Positions 57,123 to 64,000 of a stretch of DNA of 64,000 bases are shown here, piece after piece. The notes below the pieces were generated by a model. That model made no database searches. It was given only the letters and a program-made list of their open reading frames with translations, and had not been told where the DNA came from. Where the stretch lies: positions 1,193,963-1,257,962 of the forward strand of contig NZ_GL878507.1 of NCBI RefSeq assembly GCF_000194945.1, read 5' to 3'. Origin of the DNA: Streptococcus sanguinis SK1 = NCTC 7863. Lineage in GTDB: Bacteria > Bacillota > Bacilli > Lactobacillales > Streptococcaceae. Position 1 is the stretch's first letter; each line of letters opens with the position of its first letter. The translations under genes were made by a program, and so were the position numbers.

Positions 57123-58556
57123 TTAATTAAACACCAATGTTTTCACGACAATTGGTAGGACCGATCCCTCAATGACTGGATTACCAATATCGATATAGTC
57201 GCCATTTTGAACATCCACTGAGTCAATGCAGACAAATGGATAATCCTTAGGCAACTGAGCAAAGAGACATTGACCTAGAACCTTGGCCATATCTTCTCTG
57301 ACCACTACTAGCAGCGGAATTTTCTTTTCAATGCTTTCGCTCATTCCACTGACAATAGCCTCTGCGTATTCCAAAACCCGGGCGAAGCTTGGGCTTTTTT
57401 CTCCATTGATTGCCAAAGCCACCTGCTGGACTTCATTTTCCAGTGTGAACCAGGCTACCTTGTCCTTGATAATCTGCTGCAACCCCTCCTTATCCTCATG
57501 CTCATCAGAAGCTGCCAGTTTGAGAACTGGAATGTTCTTAATAGGAAGGATATCGGAGATGTAGGTAATGGTACTGCCGCTGACATCGGTCGTATGGCTG
57601 CCGGCTCCAACAACGGTTGCCCGAATGGTCTCAGCTGACTGGATGACTTTCTTTTGATCAAAAATCTTGGATTTTCTCAGCGCCCTGCCAAGCAGGATAC
57701 CGATATCCCCATAGCGGAAATCATCCGCCGAGGTCGTTTCCAAGTATACTCCATCAGCTACACCACCTGAGAAAGATACACAGTGGAGATCATAGTTCAA
57801 CTTGAGACCGTGGTTGGTCTGTAGAAGCTCATAGTAAGGACTGTGATTGTCAATTCCTACAGACTGTTCTAACACGGAGACCATTTCTTGAATCAGCCGA
57901 TCCAAATCAGCCCGATGGACCGTTTCACCAACTGCCAACTGAAGTCCCTGCTCTGCAATGATCGTTTGCAGTTTTGGAGCGATATAGCTAATCCGCTGGG
58001 TCTGCGGATCGATTTTTATCAGCCGACCTCCGATATCAAAACATCCTGTATCAATCACATCTCCTTCTCGGAAGGCTGCCAGATTGGAAGTCCCCCCACC
58101 AATATCAATATTGACTACTGATGTATGATGCTCTTGAGAATATTGATGACTGCAGGCCCCTTTACCGGCGATGATACTCTCAAGGTCTGGGCCAGCCGTC
58201 GCAACGACAAAGTCACCAGCATAACCACTCAGTGCTTGGAGCACCTGGCTGGCATTTTCCTTGCGAGCCGTCTCACCAGTAATGATGACTGCTCCCATCT
58301 GAATGTCTTTTTTCTGAATGCCTGCTTTCGCATACTCATTCAGGACAAAGTTTTTGATCTTATCCACCTCGATCAAAAGTTGATCTGAAATTGGTGTGAA
58401 GATAATTTCACTTTTATAAAGAACTTTTTTATCTGTAATATAGACACGAGGAATAGTAAACACAGAAGCAATATTCTCGATGGTAAGCTCTGACAAGATC
58501 AGCTGTGTAGTGGCTGTCCCGATATCGAGCCCCACACTCAAAATTTTATCTGACAT
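57123..58556 (-). CDS. eutA: Ethanolamine ammonia-lyase reactivating factor EutA
   Basis: 477 residues of the ASKHA fold with LSVGLDIGTATTQLILSELT as the phosphate-1 loop, NIDIGGGTSNLAAF as phosphate-2 and SFSGGVADGVYLE as the adenosine motif. It removes damaged cobalamin from EutBC. Start at 58556 (GGAGGTTTTTAGT before ATG) is chosen over an upstream ATG at 58610. An EutV-type antitermination site lies just upstream (58570-58661). Confidence 0.94.
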   Translation of the reverse strand: MSDKILSVGLDIGTATTQLILSELTIENIASVFTIPRVYITDKKVLYKSEIIFTPISDQLLIEVDKIKNFVLNEYAKAGIQKKDIQMGAVIITGETARKENASQVLQALSGYAGDFVVATAGPDLESIIAGKGACSHQYSQEHHTSVVNIDIGGGTSNLAAFREGDVIDTGCFDIGGRLIKIDPQTQRISYIAPKLQTIIAEQGLQLAVGETVHRADLDRLIQEMVSVLEQSVGIDNHSPYYELLQTNHGLKLNYDLHCVSFSGGVADGVYLETTSADDFRYGDIGILLGRALRKSKIFDQKKVIQSAETIRATVVGAGSHTTDVSGSTITYISDILPIKNIPVLKLAASDEHEDKEGLQQIIKDKVAWFTLENEVQQVALAINGEKSPSFARVLEYAEAIVSGMSESIEKKIPLLVVVREDMAKVLGQCLFAQLPKDYPFVCIDSVDVQNGDYIDIGNPVIEGSVLPIVVKTLVFN

Positions 58557-58569
58557 ACTAAAAACCTCC

Positions 58570-58661
58570 AAAAAAAGACGCTCAAAGCAATGCAAACAAA
58601 CAGAGTTCATTTACATTCTTCAAGCGTCATTGCTTTTTTCGACTGACATCATTGTTAGTCT
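58570..58661 (-). promoter_or_regulatory. EutV-target dual hairpin and terminator before eutA
   Basis: On the minus strand, P1 (58641-58661) is GACTAAC-AATGAT-GTCAGTC and P2 (58622-58635) is AAGC-AATGAC-GCTT; both loops fit AnnGnn. P2 shares bases with the 5' arm of a terminator (GACGCTtgAAG / CTTtgAGCGTC with seven T at 58570-58576). EutV binding to P1/P2 would prevent the terminator. It begins nine bases after the eutW stop. Confidence 0.88.
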
Positions 58662-58669
58662 GGTAATAT

Positions 58670-60045
58670 TTATTTTTTAAAACGAATGGTCGTTGCCGTT
58701 CCCTCATGGTCTGAGTGGATAGACAAGGTTCCAAACAATTTTCCTTGGACAAAGCGCTCCACCAAGAGTAGACCCAGATGATTTTCAAAGGAATGCTCTT
58801 GATTGTAACCGCTACCATTATCCAGTACTTTTAAAGTTATTATATCATTTTTAAGTCCAACCTGCAAACGGATTTGCGGTTTTTCTGGATTTTTTTTGTC
58901 CTTAAAAGCATGTTCATAGCTGTTCTGCAGTAATTCATTGACGATTAGCGCCAGTGAAGTGGCCCGGAAAAACAACGCTGAACATTTTCGATAACTCTCT
59001 TCAGCAGATGCTCAATCTGAATGCTGTCATCCTGCTGAGAAGACAGGAGCTCGTGAGTCGCCGCTATGGAGAGCACACGATTCATACTATCGTTAAGAGC
59101 TTTTTTGGTGTCTGCTCCTGGACTTTGCTGAGCCTGTAGTCGCAGCAAGGAAACAACGGTTTGCAAGTTATTCTTTACCCGATGGTTCATTTCACGAATG
59201 GTAGTTGTATGGGTTAAGAGCTGCACTTCCTTTTCCTTGATATCTGTAATATCCTTACAGATCATGACCACATTTTCACTCTCAGCCAGCAAATAGCGTT
59301 TGACCAAAAAGCAATAAGTGCCATAATGTACCTCAACTTGGTGAGGTTTTTCTTGAGGGGCCTGTGGTCCCAGTTGCTGGATTTCTTCAAAAGTCAGACT
59401 GTCTAAGACTAGATTGCTGTAGTGCATTCCCTCAATCGAGTCCATATAGCCCAGCTTATGGCGATAAGAATCGGCAGCTGCTTGATTGAAATACTTGAGA
59501 TAGCCCTGCTGGTCAAAGACCAGACAAGCTTCGTCAATATGATCAAATAAAACAAACTGCTCTTGAGCTGAAATCTCAGGAGTGCTCCGCAACCCAAAAC
59601 CGCCGTCCTCTTTATCTAAAGAAAAGTGGTCCGGTAAAGTCTGGGGAGCATTTCTTTCGATAATCAGCGTTCCGATGACGCGCTCTTCTCTCACTATCGG
59701 AAAGACCGTCTGGTGGATGGCTAAGCCCTCCTGCGATCTGGCCGAAAGCCCAATCGAGGGAGCGCCCGTCTCCAAGGTCCGGATAACACCTGGCTCATTT
59801 TCCAGGTAAGCCATAGCACCTACGACCGAGTTTTCGTACAAGCTGAGCTTGCTTTCCGGCTTTTTATGAAAGATAACAATGGCATGTTCTGAAAAGATAT
59901 TCTTTACGTCAATGAAGACATCTTCATTGGCATAAGCTGAGTTTTTCAATAATTCATCAGCCTGTTGGACAAGATGCTCGATATCAGCCTCATCCAAATT
60001 TGTCTGTTCCTGACAAAGCTGCTTTATCTTATCTTTATACATCAT
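58670..60045 (-). pseudogene. eutW: Sensor histidine kinase EutW, frameshifted and internally shortened
   Basis: Two frames carry one kinase. The first (60045 to 58945, 366 codons) has the GAF/PAS-like sensor and the HisKA_2 H-box IREMNHRVKNNLQTVVSLLR with His288, and ends RCFSGPLHWR then stop. The second (to 58670), one base out of step, resumes RATSLALIVNELLQNSYEHA (N-box) with VLDNGSGYN (G1) and the G2 region. In this family about 20-25 residues normally separate the two, so a deletion of about 65-75 bases with a frameshift is likely. The phosphate-accepting and ATP-binding halves are no longer in one chain. Confidence 0.82.
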
Positions 60046-60620
60046 TACACATCATCTTGGAGCACCAGCAATTTGGCAATCTCAATCATCGGCACTCTCT
60101 TTTGCATACTAATTGTCCGAATGCGTTTGAAAGCTTCTGGCTCTGACAAATGATCACGAGCCATCAGCAAGCCTTTGGCCTTTTCAATCACAATCCGATC
60201 GTCTATCTTTTTCGACAGCTTGACCATTTCATTGGACATCTGCTGCAACTGACGGCCCTTCTCAATGCAGACCTCTACCATTGGAATCAAGGACTTGGCA
60301 TCCAAAGGTTTAACCAAGTAAGCACTAATCCCATTAGTTTTGGCTTTTTGAACATAGTGTTCATCACTGTAGGCTGACAGTAGAATCACACTGTAGGCTA
60401 AAGCATCTTCGAGTATCTTCTTACCTGCTGTCAGGCCATCCAGAAGCGGAAGCTTGATGTCCATCATGACCAAGTCACAACGATATTTCTGACACAAATC
60501 AATAGCTTCAAAGCCATCGGACGCCTCAGCCACCACTTCATAATCAGCTTCTTCTAATATATTTCGGATATCTAATCTTACAATTGGATCATCATCAACA
60601 ATTAGTATTCTGCCTTTCAT
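60045..60620 (-). CDS. eutV: ANTAR-type response regulator EutV
   Basis: 191 residues: a receiver domain (residues 1-120, DD at 10-11, phospho-Asp54 in MMDIKLPLL, Lys in LVKPLDAK) and an ANTAR RNA-binding domain (about 130-190, IVIEKAKGLLMARDHLSEPE). When phosphorylated by EutW it binds dual hairpins in mRNA leaders and stops termination. It shares one base (TAATG) with eutW. All receiver residues are intact although its kinase is broken. Confidence 0.96.
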   Translation of the reverse strand: MKGRILIVDDDPIVRLDIRNILEEADYEVVAEASDGFEAIDLCQKYRCDLVMMDIKLPLLDGLTAGKKILEDALAYSVILLSAYSDEHYVQKAKTNGISAYLVKPLDAKSLIPMVEVCIEKGRQLQQMSNEMVKLSKKIDDRIVIEKAKGLLMARDHLSEPEAFKRIRTISMQKRVPMIEIAKLLVLQDDV

Positions 60621-60644
60621 ACTTCCCCTCGACAGTTTGATTTT

Positions 60645-60989
60645 TTATGTCCGCGTTACGACAGTGCTGGAGAAGCCCAAAATCTCTTCCAGACCTTGTA
60701 AAACGGCAATGAGAGCTGCCTCAACAGAAGAAACGTCACCTGTCATCACGACAGAGCCGCTGAAACGATCCACAAAACCAACTTGAACATCCGCAGCCTT
60801 GGTCGCAATATCAACCGCAATGATAGCCGCTTCACTCGGAGTGATCGTCAAGATTCCAATCGCATCCTTGATTTCTGCCTGCAATCCCAATTTTTCAAAA
60901 ATGACTTCATCAGGATTAGCGATAAGGTGCGCCAAGGTCACTTGTTTCCCAGGAACGTATTCCTGTATCATTCTTTGTTTTTCTTCCAA
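60645..60989 (-). CDS. eutS: BMC shell protein EutS
   Basis: 114 residues; the EutS/PduU type with an extra N-terminal strand ([20 protein letters not shown]) that makes the small beta-barrel on the hexamer. The start is TTG at 60989 with AGAAGG nine bases before; the next ATG would delete the conserved start. It has its own promoter between eutG and eutS. No AnnGnn hairpin pair is seen in front of it. Confidence 0.9.
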   Translation of the reverse strand: MEEKQRMIQEYVPGKQVTLAHLIANPDEVIFEKLGLQAEIKDAIGILTITPSEAAIIAVDIATKAADVQVGFVDRFSGSVVMTGDVSSVEAALIAVLQGLEEILGFSSTVVTRT

Positions 60990-61047
60990 TTTAGTAAACC
61001 TTCTTCATGATTTTAAACCTTCAGAAGTGTACTGCACGCTCTTAATA

Positions 61048-61076
61048 ATTATACAATAATTTTGGCATAACAGCAA
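61048..61076 (-). promoter_or_regulatory. Promoter of eutS-eutV-eutW
   Basis: Minus strand TTGCTG, 17 bases, TATAAT. It sits directly after the eutG stop and would give EutV a supply independent of antitermination. Confidence 0.7.
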
Positions 61077-61085
61077 TTCAGAGGA

Positions 61086-62228
61086 TTAAAACGCTTTCTC
61101 TAATACTTTAAGCAGTTCTTCTGCCGTAGGGACGCGAGGGTTAGTCGGAGTACAGCCATCATGCAGAGCAGCTTCTGAAATTTCTACCTTGTACTGAGCA
61201 AAAGCATCTGCTTTCACACCATATTCTCTGAGAGAAGTTGGCATCTCCAACTTTCTCTGCAGCTTCTTGATAGCTTCAACCAGCTGTCTCACTCCTGACA
61301 CAGGGCTTGAAGCACTGCATCCCAGTAGTTTGGCAATATCCTGATAGCGACTTGCTACAGTCTTGTCTGTCGCCTGCCGGTTCCGATTGTTGAATTCGAT
61401 ACCAGCATTATACTGAATGACATGGGGCATTAAAATACTGTTTAAACGACCATGAGGTACATGGAACTTAGCTCCTGCCGCATGTGCCAGACTGTGATTG
61501 ATACCCAAAGAAGCTGTGTTAAAGGCCATACCAGCCAGAGTGGATGCTGCATGCATCTTTTCACGCGCTTCTACATCCTGACCATTTTTGTAGGCTTTAG
61601 GCAGGTATTCAAAGACCAGCTTGATTGCCTTTTCAGCCAAGGCATCAGAGAAGTCCGTAGCCTTGGTCGATACATAAGCTTCAATGGCATGGGTCAGCAC
61701 ATCCATTCCAGTGTCAGCCGTGATGTTACCAGGAAGTGACAGAACCAAATCCGCATCTAAGATCGCAACATCCGGAAGGATTTCTTTGGTCACTAAAGGA
61801 TATTTGGTACCTCTCTCTGCATCCGTGATGACAGAAAAAGACGTTACTTCAGATCCAGTTCCGCTTGTCGTCGGAATGGCGATGAGAATAGCCTCTGAGA
61901 AAGCACCCTGCTTCTTGGCAAAATAATACATAGCCTTGGAAGCATCAATGGCAGAGCCTCCGCCAATAGAAAGCACAATACTGATTGGCTTGTCTCCTGC
62001 ACTCTTGATACCAGCCACAACCGTTTCGATTGGCGGATCAGGCACAATATCCGTGAAAACAACAATATCATTGTTGTCATCAAAGTTGGCTAAAATAGCA
62101 TCCAGCGTGCCAGATGTCTTCAAAAAAGGATCGGCAACGACTAAAATATGCTCGTTTTTATAATGGCTTAATTGCTGCAGAGCGCCCTTGCCCACATGCA
62201 ATTCAGTCTTATAGGAAATCTTATACAT
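61086..62228 (-). CDS. eutG: Iron-type alcohol dehydrogenase EutG
   Basis: 380 residues of the Fe-ADH family: NAD site VLSIGGGSAIDASKAMYYFA, and metal ligands in ADTGMDVLTHAIEAYVST and ASLGINHSLAHAAGAKFHVP, then HVIQYNAG. It reduces acetaldehyde to ethanol and recycles NADH inside the shell. Its transcript starts with an EutV target and terminator, and its promoter overlaps a cre site. Confidence 0.95.
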   Translation of the reverse strand: MYKISYKTELHVGKGALQQLSHYKNEHILVVADPFLKTSGTLDAILANFDDNNDIVVFTDIVPDPPIETVVAGIKSAGDKPISIVLSIGGGSAIDASKAMYYFAKKQGAFSEAILIAIPTTSGTGSEVTSFSVITDAERGTKYPLVTKEILPDVAILDADLVLSLPGNITADTGMDVLTHAIEAYVSTKATDFSDALAEKAIKLVFEYLPKAYKNGQDVEAREKMHAASTLAGMAFNTASLGINHSLAHAAGAKFHVPHGRLNSILMPHVIQYNAGIEFNNRNRQATDKTVASRYQDIAKLLGCSASSPVSGVRQLVEAIKKLQRKLEMPTSLREYGVKADAFAQYKVEISEAALHDGCTPTNPRVPTAEELLKVLEKAF

Positions 62229-62260
62229 CTTTTCTCCTTTCTGTTGTATCTATTTTTAAA

Positions 62261-62359
62261 CAAAAAGAAACTATATGAAAATAAGACTGCTCCCCTACAC
62301 ACGTCACAGCATTTTCATATAGCTTCATTGCTTATTTATCTTCAGTACCCCTTTGTACT
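62261..62359 (-). promoter_or_regulatory. EutV-target dual hairpin and terminator before eutG
   Basis: On the minus strand, P1 (62344-62359) is AGTAC-AAAGGG-GTACT and P2 (62321-62332) is AGC-AATGAA-GCT, both loops AnnGnn. P2 abuts and shares the GCT of a terminator whose arms are CTATATGAAAAT (62311-62322) and ATTTTCATATAG (62271-62282), followed by TTTCTTTTTG. P1 begins almost at the expected +1. Confidence 0.88.
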
Positions 62360-62366
62360 ATATTGA

Positions 62367-62395
62367 ATTATAACACAAAAGCGCTTTCATGGCAA
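62367..62395 (-). promoter_or_regulatory. eutG promoter with cre site
   Basis: Minus strand TTATTG, about 17 bases, TATAAT. The sequence TGAAAGCGCTTTTG overlaps the spacer (about 62376-62389) and fits the CcpA cre consensus with a perfect core, so glucose repression is expected. Confidence 0.75.
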
Positions 62396-62496
62396 TAAAA
62401 AAGTCATTAATATAAGAAATTTTTAGTGCCGCATCTCACAGCAAAGGCAAGTTTATTTGAAGAATTAAATTTTTATTAAAATTTAGTTCATTTTCC

Positions 62497-62525
62497 TTGT
62501 AATTCCCTGTGAAAGGTGTTACAAT
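62497..62525 (+). promoter_or_regulatory. Promoter of the riboswitch RNA
   Basis: TTGTAA, 17 bases, TACAAT on the plus strand, about 25 bases before the riboswitch; divergent from the eutG promoter. Confidence 0.7.
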
Positions 62526-62548
62526 CTAGTTACTAGGAAATTGATTTT

Positions 62549-62635
62549 AGTACTTTTAAGGGTATGGAAGTCTGGTGCAAATCCAGCGCGGTCCCGCCAC
62601 TGTGATAAGCTTTTCAGCTTTAAGTCAGGTCTTTA
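62549..62635 (+). promoter_or_regulatory. Cobalamin (B12) riboswitch aptamer
   Basis: Conserved core AAATCCAGCGCGGTCCCGCC then ACTGTGA, preceded by GGAAGTCTGGTGC and followed by a stem with AAGTCAGGTCT. This is the strand-specific consensus of the cobalamin aptamer, on the plus strand. Confidence 0.93.
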
Positions 62636-62879
62636 TTCTTAAATTTTAGTAGATTTCATGCCTCGATGTAAGGTAGTGATGTCAGTTTGGAACAAACATT
62701 TTAGCTTAGTTTCCATTATTGACTCTACGTTTAAGTACGTTAATTTTCTAAAGATGAGGTTTCACTTGTCTTTCTGCAAAGGAGCAGAGTCAATAATTGG
62801 AAAGCTAGTGCTAATCAACGAAGCTTAGCATAAAGATACGAAGATGTATAGGCGGCTTTCTTTTTTAGAACATCAAAAT

Positions 62880-62936
62880 AAGTTCTGTCCTTCCAAGACT
62901 TGGTAAAGTCAATTTGGAAAGACAGAACTTTTTCTG
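62880..62936 (+). terminator. Terminator of the sRNA
   Basis: AAGTTCTGTCcTTCCAA / TTtGGAAaGACAGAACTT with a nested GACTT-ggta-AAGTC stem, followed by TTTCTGTTTCTTTTT. It also lies just beyond the pduO stop and can end that convergent transcript. Confidence 0.85.
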
Positions 62937-62946
62937 TTTCTTTTTG

Positions 62947-63546
62947 TCACTGGCGTTTGCTTGCCCAACGCTCAACATCTGCCTTGGTGATATTGTGGAA
63001 GACCTTAGCACCTCTTTCATAGGCGATGTCTTCTTGATTTTTAGTAAAGTTGATTACTCGAGCCAAGGCAAAGAAGTAATCTGATAGACGGTTGACAAAA
63101 ATCAGGACATTATTGTTAATTTCTGTAGTCCACATAGCCCCTACGATATGACGCTCTGCCCGTCTTGCAATGGTCCGAGCCACATGAATCATGGAAGCAA
63201 TCTCGTCACCGCCTGGCAGGATAAATCTTTCCAGAGCCGGTGGAATTTCTGCGTAGGTATCAATCCTCTCCTCAATCCAGTCAATCAGTTGCTGATCGAC
63301 CTTATAAGGGTAAACTCCCTTTGGTGTAGAGAGGTCTGAACCACAGTCAAAGAGATAATGCTGCAGCTGGAGCAGCTCATCTCTCAGCTTATCATCCTTG
63401 TCCAGCTTGGTAATGGTATAACCAATCCAAGAGTTAAGCTCATCAATGGTCCCGTAAGCATTAACCCGTTCTGCATCCTTGGCGACACTTTGACCGCCAA
63501 CTAGCTTGGTCAAGCCCTTATCACCTGTTTTTGTATAGAGTTGCAT
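62947..63546 (-). CDS. Cob(I)alamin adenosyltransferase, PduO type
   Basis: 199 residues with the ATP loop YTKTGDKGLTKLVGGQSVAK, ERVNAYGTIDELNSWIG and the helix RTIARRAERHIV that binds ATP/corrinoid. It makes adenosylcobalamin. It is 12 bases downstream of cobT, so it belongs to the cobalamin synthesis operon rather than to eut; a second, EutT-type enzyme is in the eut operon. Confidence 0.94.
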   Translation of the reverse strand: MQLYTKTGDKGLTKLVGGQSVAKDAERVNAYGTIDELNSWIGYTITKLDKDDKLRDELLQLQHYLFDCGSDLSTPKGVYPYKVDQQLIDWIEERIDTYAEIPPALERFILPGGDEIASMIHVARTIARRAERHIVGAMWTTEINNNVLIFVNRLSDYFFALARVINFTKNQEDIAYERGAKVFHNITKADVERWASKRQ

Positions 63547-63558
63547 ATTTTTCCTCCT

Positions 63559-64000
63559 TTAAGTCACATTTTTGCGAATATCAACATAATCTTCTTCTTT
63601 CAAACTGCCTTCTGCAAAGGTTGGCATGTGCTCCATGGTATAAACAGCATTTTCCAGCAGAAAGAAAGCCAAAGGACAGCCCGAGCCTTCACCCAGTCGC
63701 ATGTCCAGCAAAAGCATGGGCTCAAGTCCTAGAAAGTCACTGACCAGTCTGTAAGCAGGCTCCGTCGAAGCATGGGAAGCAAAGCTATAGTCCAAGACAT
63801 GAGGAGTCAGCTGATGGGCAATCAAAAGCCCCGTCAGAGAGATAAGACCGTCCACTACACATGGCAGCTGATAGCGGGCACAGGCGAGATGAGTGCCTGC
63901 CATAGCCAACATATCTAGCCCACCAAGCTTAGCGGCCAGATCCAGAATATCTCCATAAGGAGCATGACGATCCAAACACTGCTGGATAACAGCTGTTTTA
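63559..64000 (-). CDS. cobT: Nicotinate-nucleotide:DMB phosphoribosyltransferase CobT, C-terminal part
   Basis: Only the last ~147 residues are in the window; the frame stays open at the right edge (KTAVIQQCLDRHAPYGDILD). LGGLDMLAMAGTHLACAR and the catalytic-Glu motif MRLGEGSGCPLAFFLLENAV are typical. It activates the lower ligand for cobalamin. Its presence marks the start of a cobalamin gene region beyond the window. Confidence 0.92.
   Translation of the reverse strand, partial: KTAVIQQCLDRHAPYGDILDLAAKLGGLDMLAMAGTHLACARYQLPCVVDGLISLTGLLIAHQLTPHVLDYSFASHASTEPAYRLVSDFLGLEPMLLLDMRLGEGSGCPLAFFLLENAVYTMEHMPTFAEGSLKEEDYVDIRKNVT

Larger units (their letters stand above)
62532..62945 (+). ncRNA. 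B12-riboswitch sRNA with ANTAR-type hairpins (EutX/Rli55-like)
   Basis: Starting near 62532, a cobalamin riboswitch (about 62549-62635; GGTGCAAATCCAGCGCGGTC and CCGCCACTGTGA core, AGTCAGGTCT 3' part) is followed by non-coding RNA with AnnGnn hairpins: TTCTGC-AAAGGA-GCAGAG (62772-62789), TGCTAAtC-AACGAA-GcTTAGCA (62809-62830), and a hexaloop hairpin ATAC-GAAGAT-GTAT (62836-62849). A terminator ends it (62880-62936). No protein is encoded. By analogy to EutX and Rli55, full-length RNA without B12 would trap EutV; B12 binding would shorten or refold it. It runs opposite to the flanking genes. Confidence 0.88.

Noticed and set aside
58945..58990. Programmed -1 frameshifting to join the eutW halves
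   Set aside because: The junction lacks a proper X-XXY-YYZ slippery heptamer in frame, and the fused product would still lack the usual ~20-residue linker.
60990..61085. EutV-type hairpin pair before eutS
   Set aside because: No pair of stems with AnnGnn hexaloops and no terminator were found, only a plain promoter.
62511..62525. cre site at the sRNA promoter (TGAAAGGTGTTACA)
   Set aside because: It misses the central CG of the cre consensus at two positions.
1..64000. CRISPR arrays, rRNA, tRNA genes and prophage genes
   Set aside because: No regularly spaced repeats, tRNA cloverleaf sequences, rRNA segments or phage structural genes were seen when reading through.

Overview
The window looks like a chromosomal segment of a Streptococcus of the mitis/sanguinis group, most likely S. 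sanguinis. The genus call rests on the streptococcal gene order recG-alr-acpS-two DAHP synthases-secA, the yqeG-yqeH-yhbY-nadD-yqeK-rsfS cluster, codY-pncA, an LPKTG surface protein and low-to-moderate GC. The species suggestion rests on a full ethanolamine-utilisation (eut) microcompartment cluster joined to cobalamin genes. I ran no database search.

Positions 1-20600 are mostly minus-strand housekeeping and small transport genes. They include a TfoX-N protein, a VOC protein, an AraC/GyrI-like regulator, trhO, and a group of two putative ECF S-components, a SAM hydrolase-family protein, two M20 peptidases and a solute-binding lipoprotein. Two further lipoproteins, yebC, and the conserved yqeG-to-tmcAL ribosome/NAD/tRNA operon follow. 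Positions 20700-38500 carry a TVP38 membrane protein, an IS3-type remnant, a butanediol-type dehydrogenase, gatCAB, aspS behind a T-box leader, pncA-codY with a CodY box, an LPXTG coiled-coil adhesin with a SEC10/PgrA-like core, an aminotransferase, uspA behind a structured leader, a HAD-MazG-like fusion and an asparaginase. Positions 38500-46840 are recG, alr, acpS, two tandem DAHP synthases and secA.

Positions 47339-64000 hold the ethanolamine microcompartment, transcribed right to left: eutG, eutS, eutV, eutW (broken), eutA, eutB, eutC, eutL, an EutK-like BMC protein, eutE, two eutM copies, eutT, pduL, a eut-associated hypothetical gene, eutN, eutH and eutQ. Upstream are a PduO-type adenosyltransferase and the end of cobT. 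The regulatory RNA layer is readable. Leaders before eutG and eutA each contain two hairpins with AnnGnn hexaloops, the second overlapping an intrinsic terminator, which is the target architecture of the ANTAR antiterminator EutV. In the gap between eutG and pduO, on the opposite strand, a promoter drives a B12 riboswitch followed by AnnGnn hairpins and a terminator. This is a counterpart of the EutV-sequestering RNAs EutX (Enterococcus) and Rli55 (Listeria). The sensor kinase EutW is split by a frameshift and appears to lack about 20 residues before its ATPase domain, so control may have shifted toward the B12-sensing RNA and CcpA (a cre site overlaps the eutG promoter).

The most interesting items are the B12-riboswitch/ANTAR sRNA paired with a broken EutW, the three-way-junction leader of uspA, the exact-period 22-bp tandem repeats upstream of the LPXTG gene, and a BMC shell protein with a possible nucleic-acid-binding tail.
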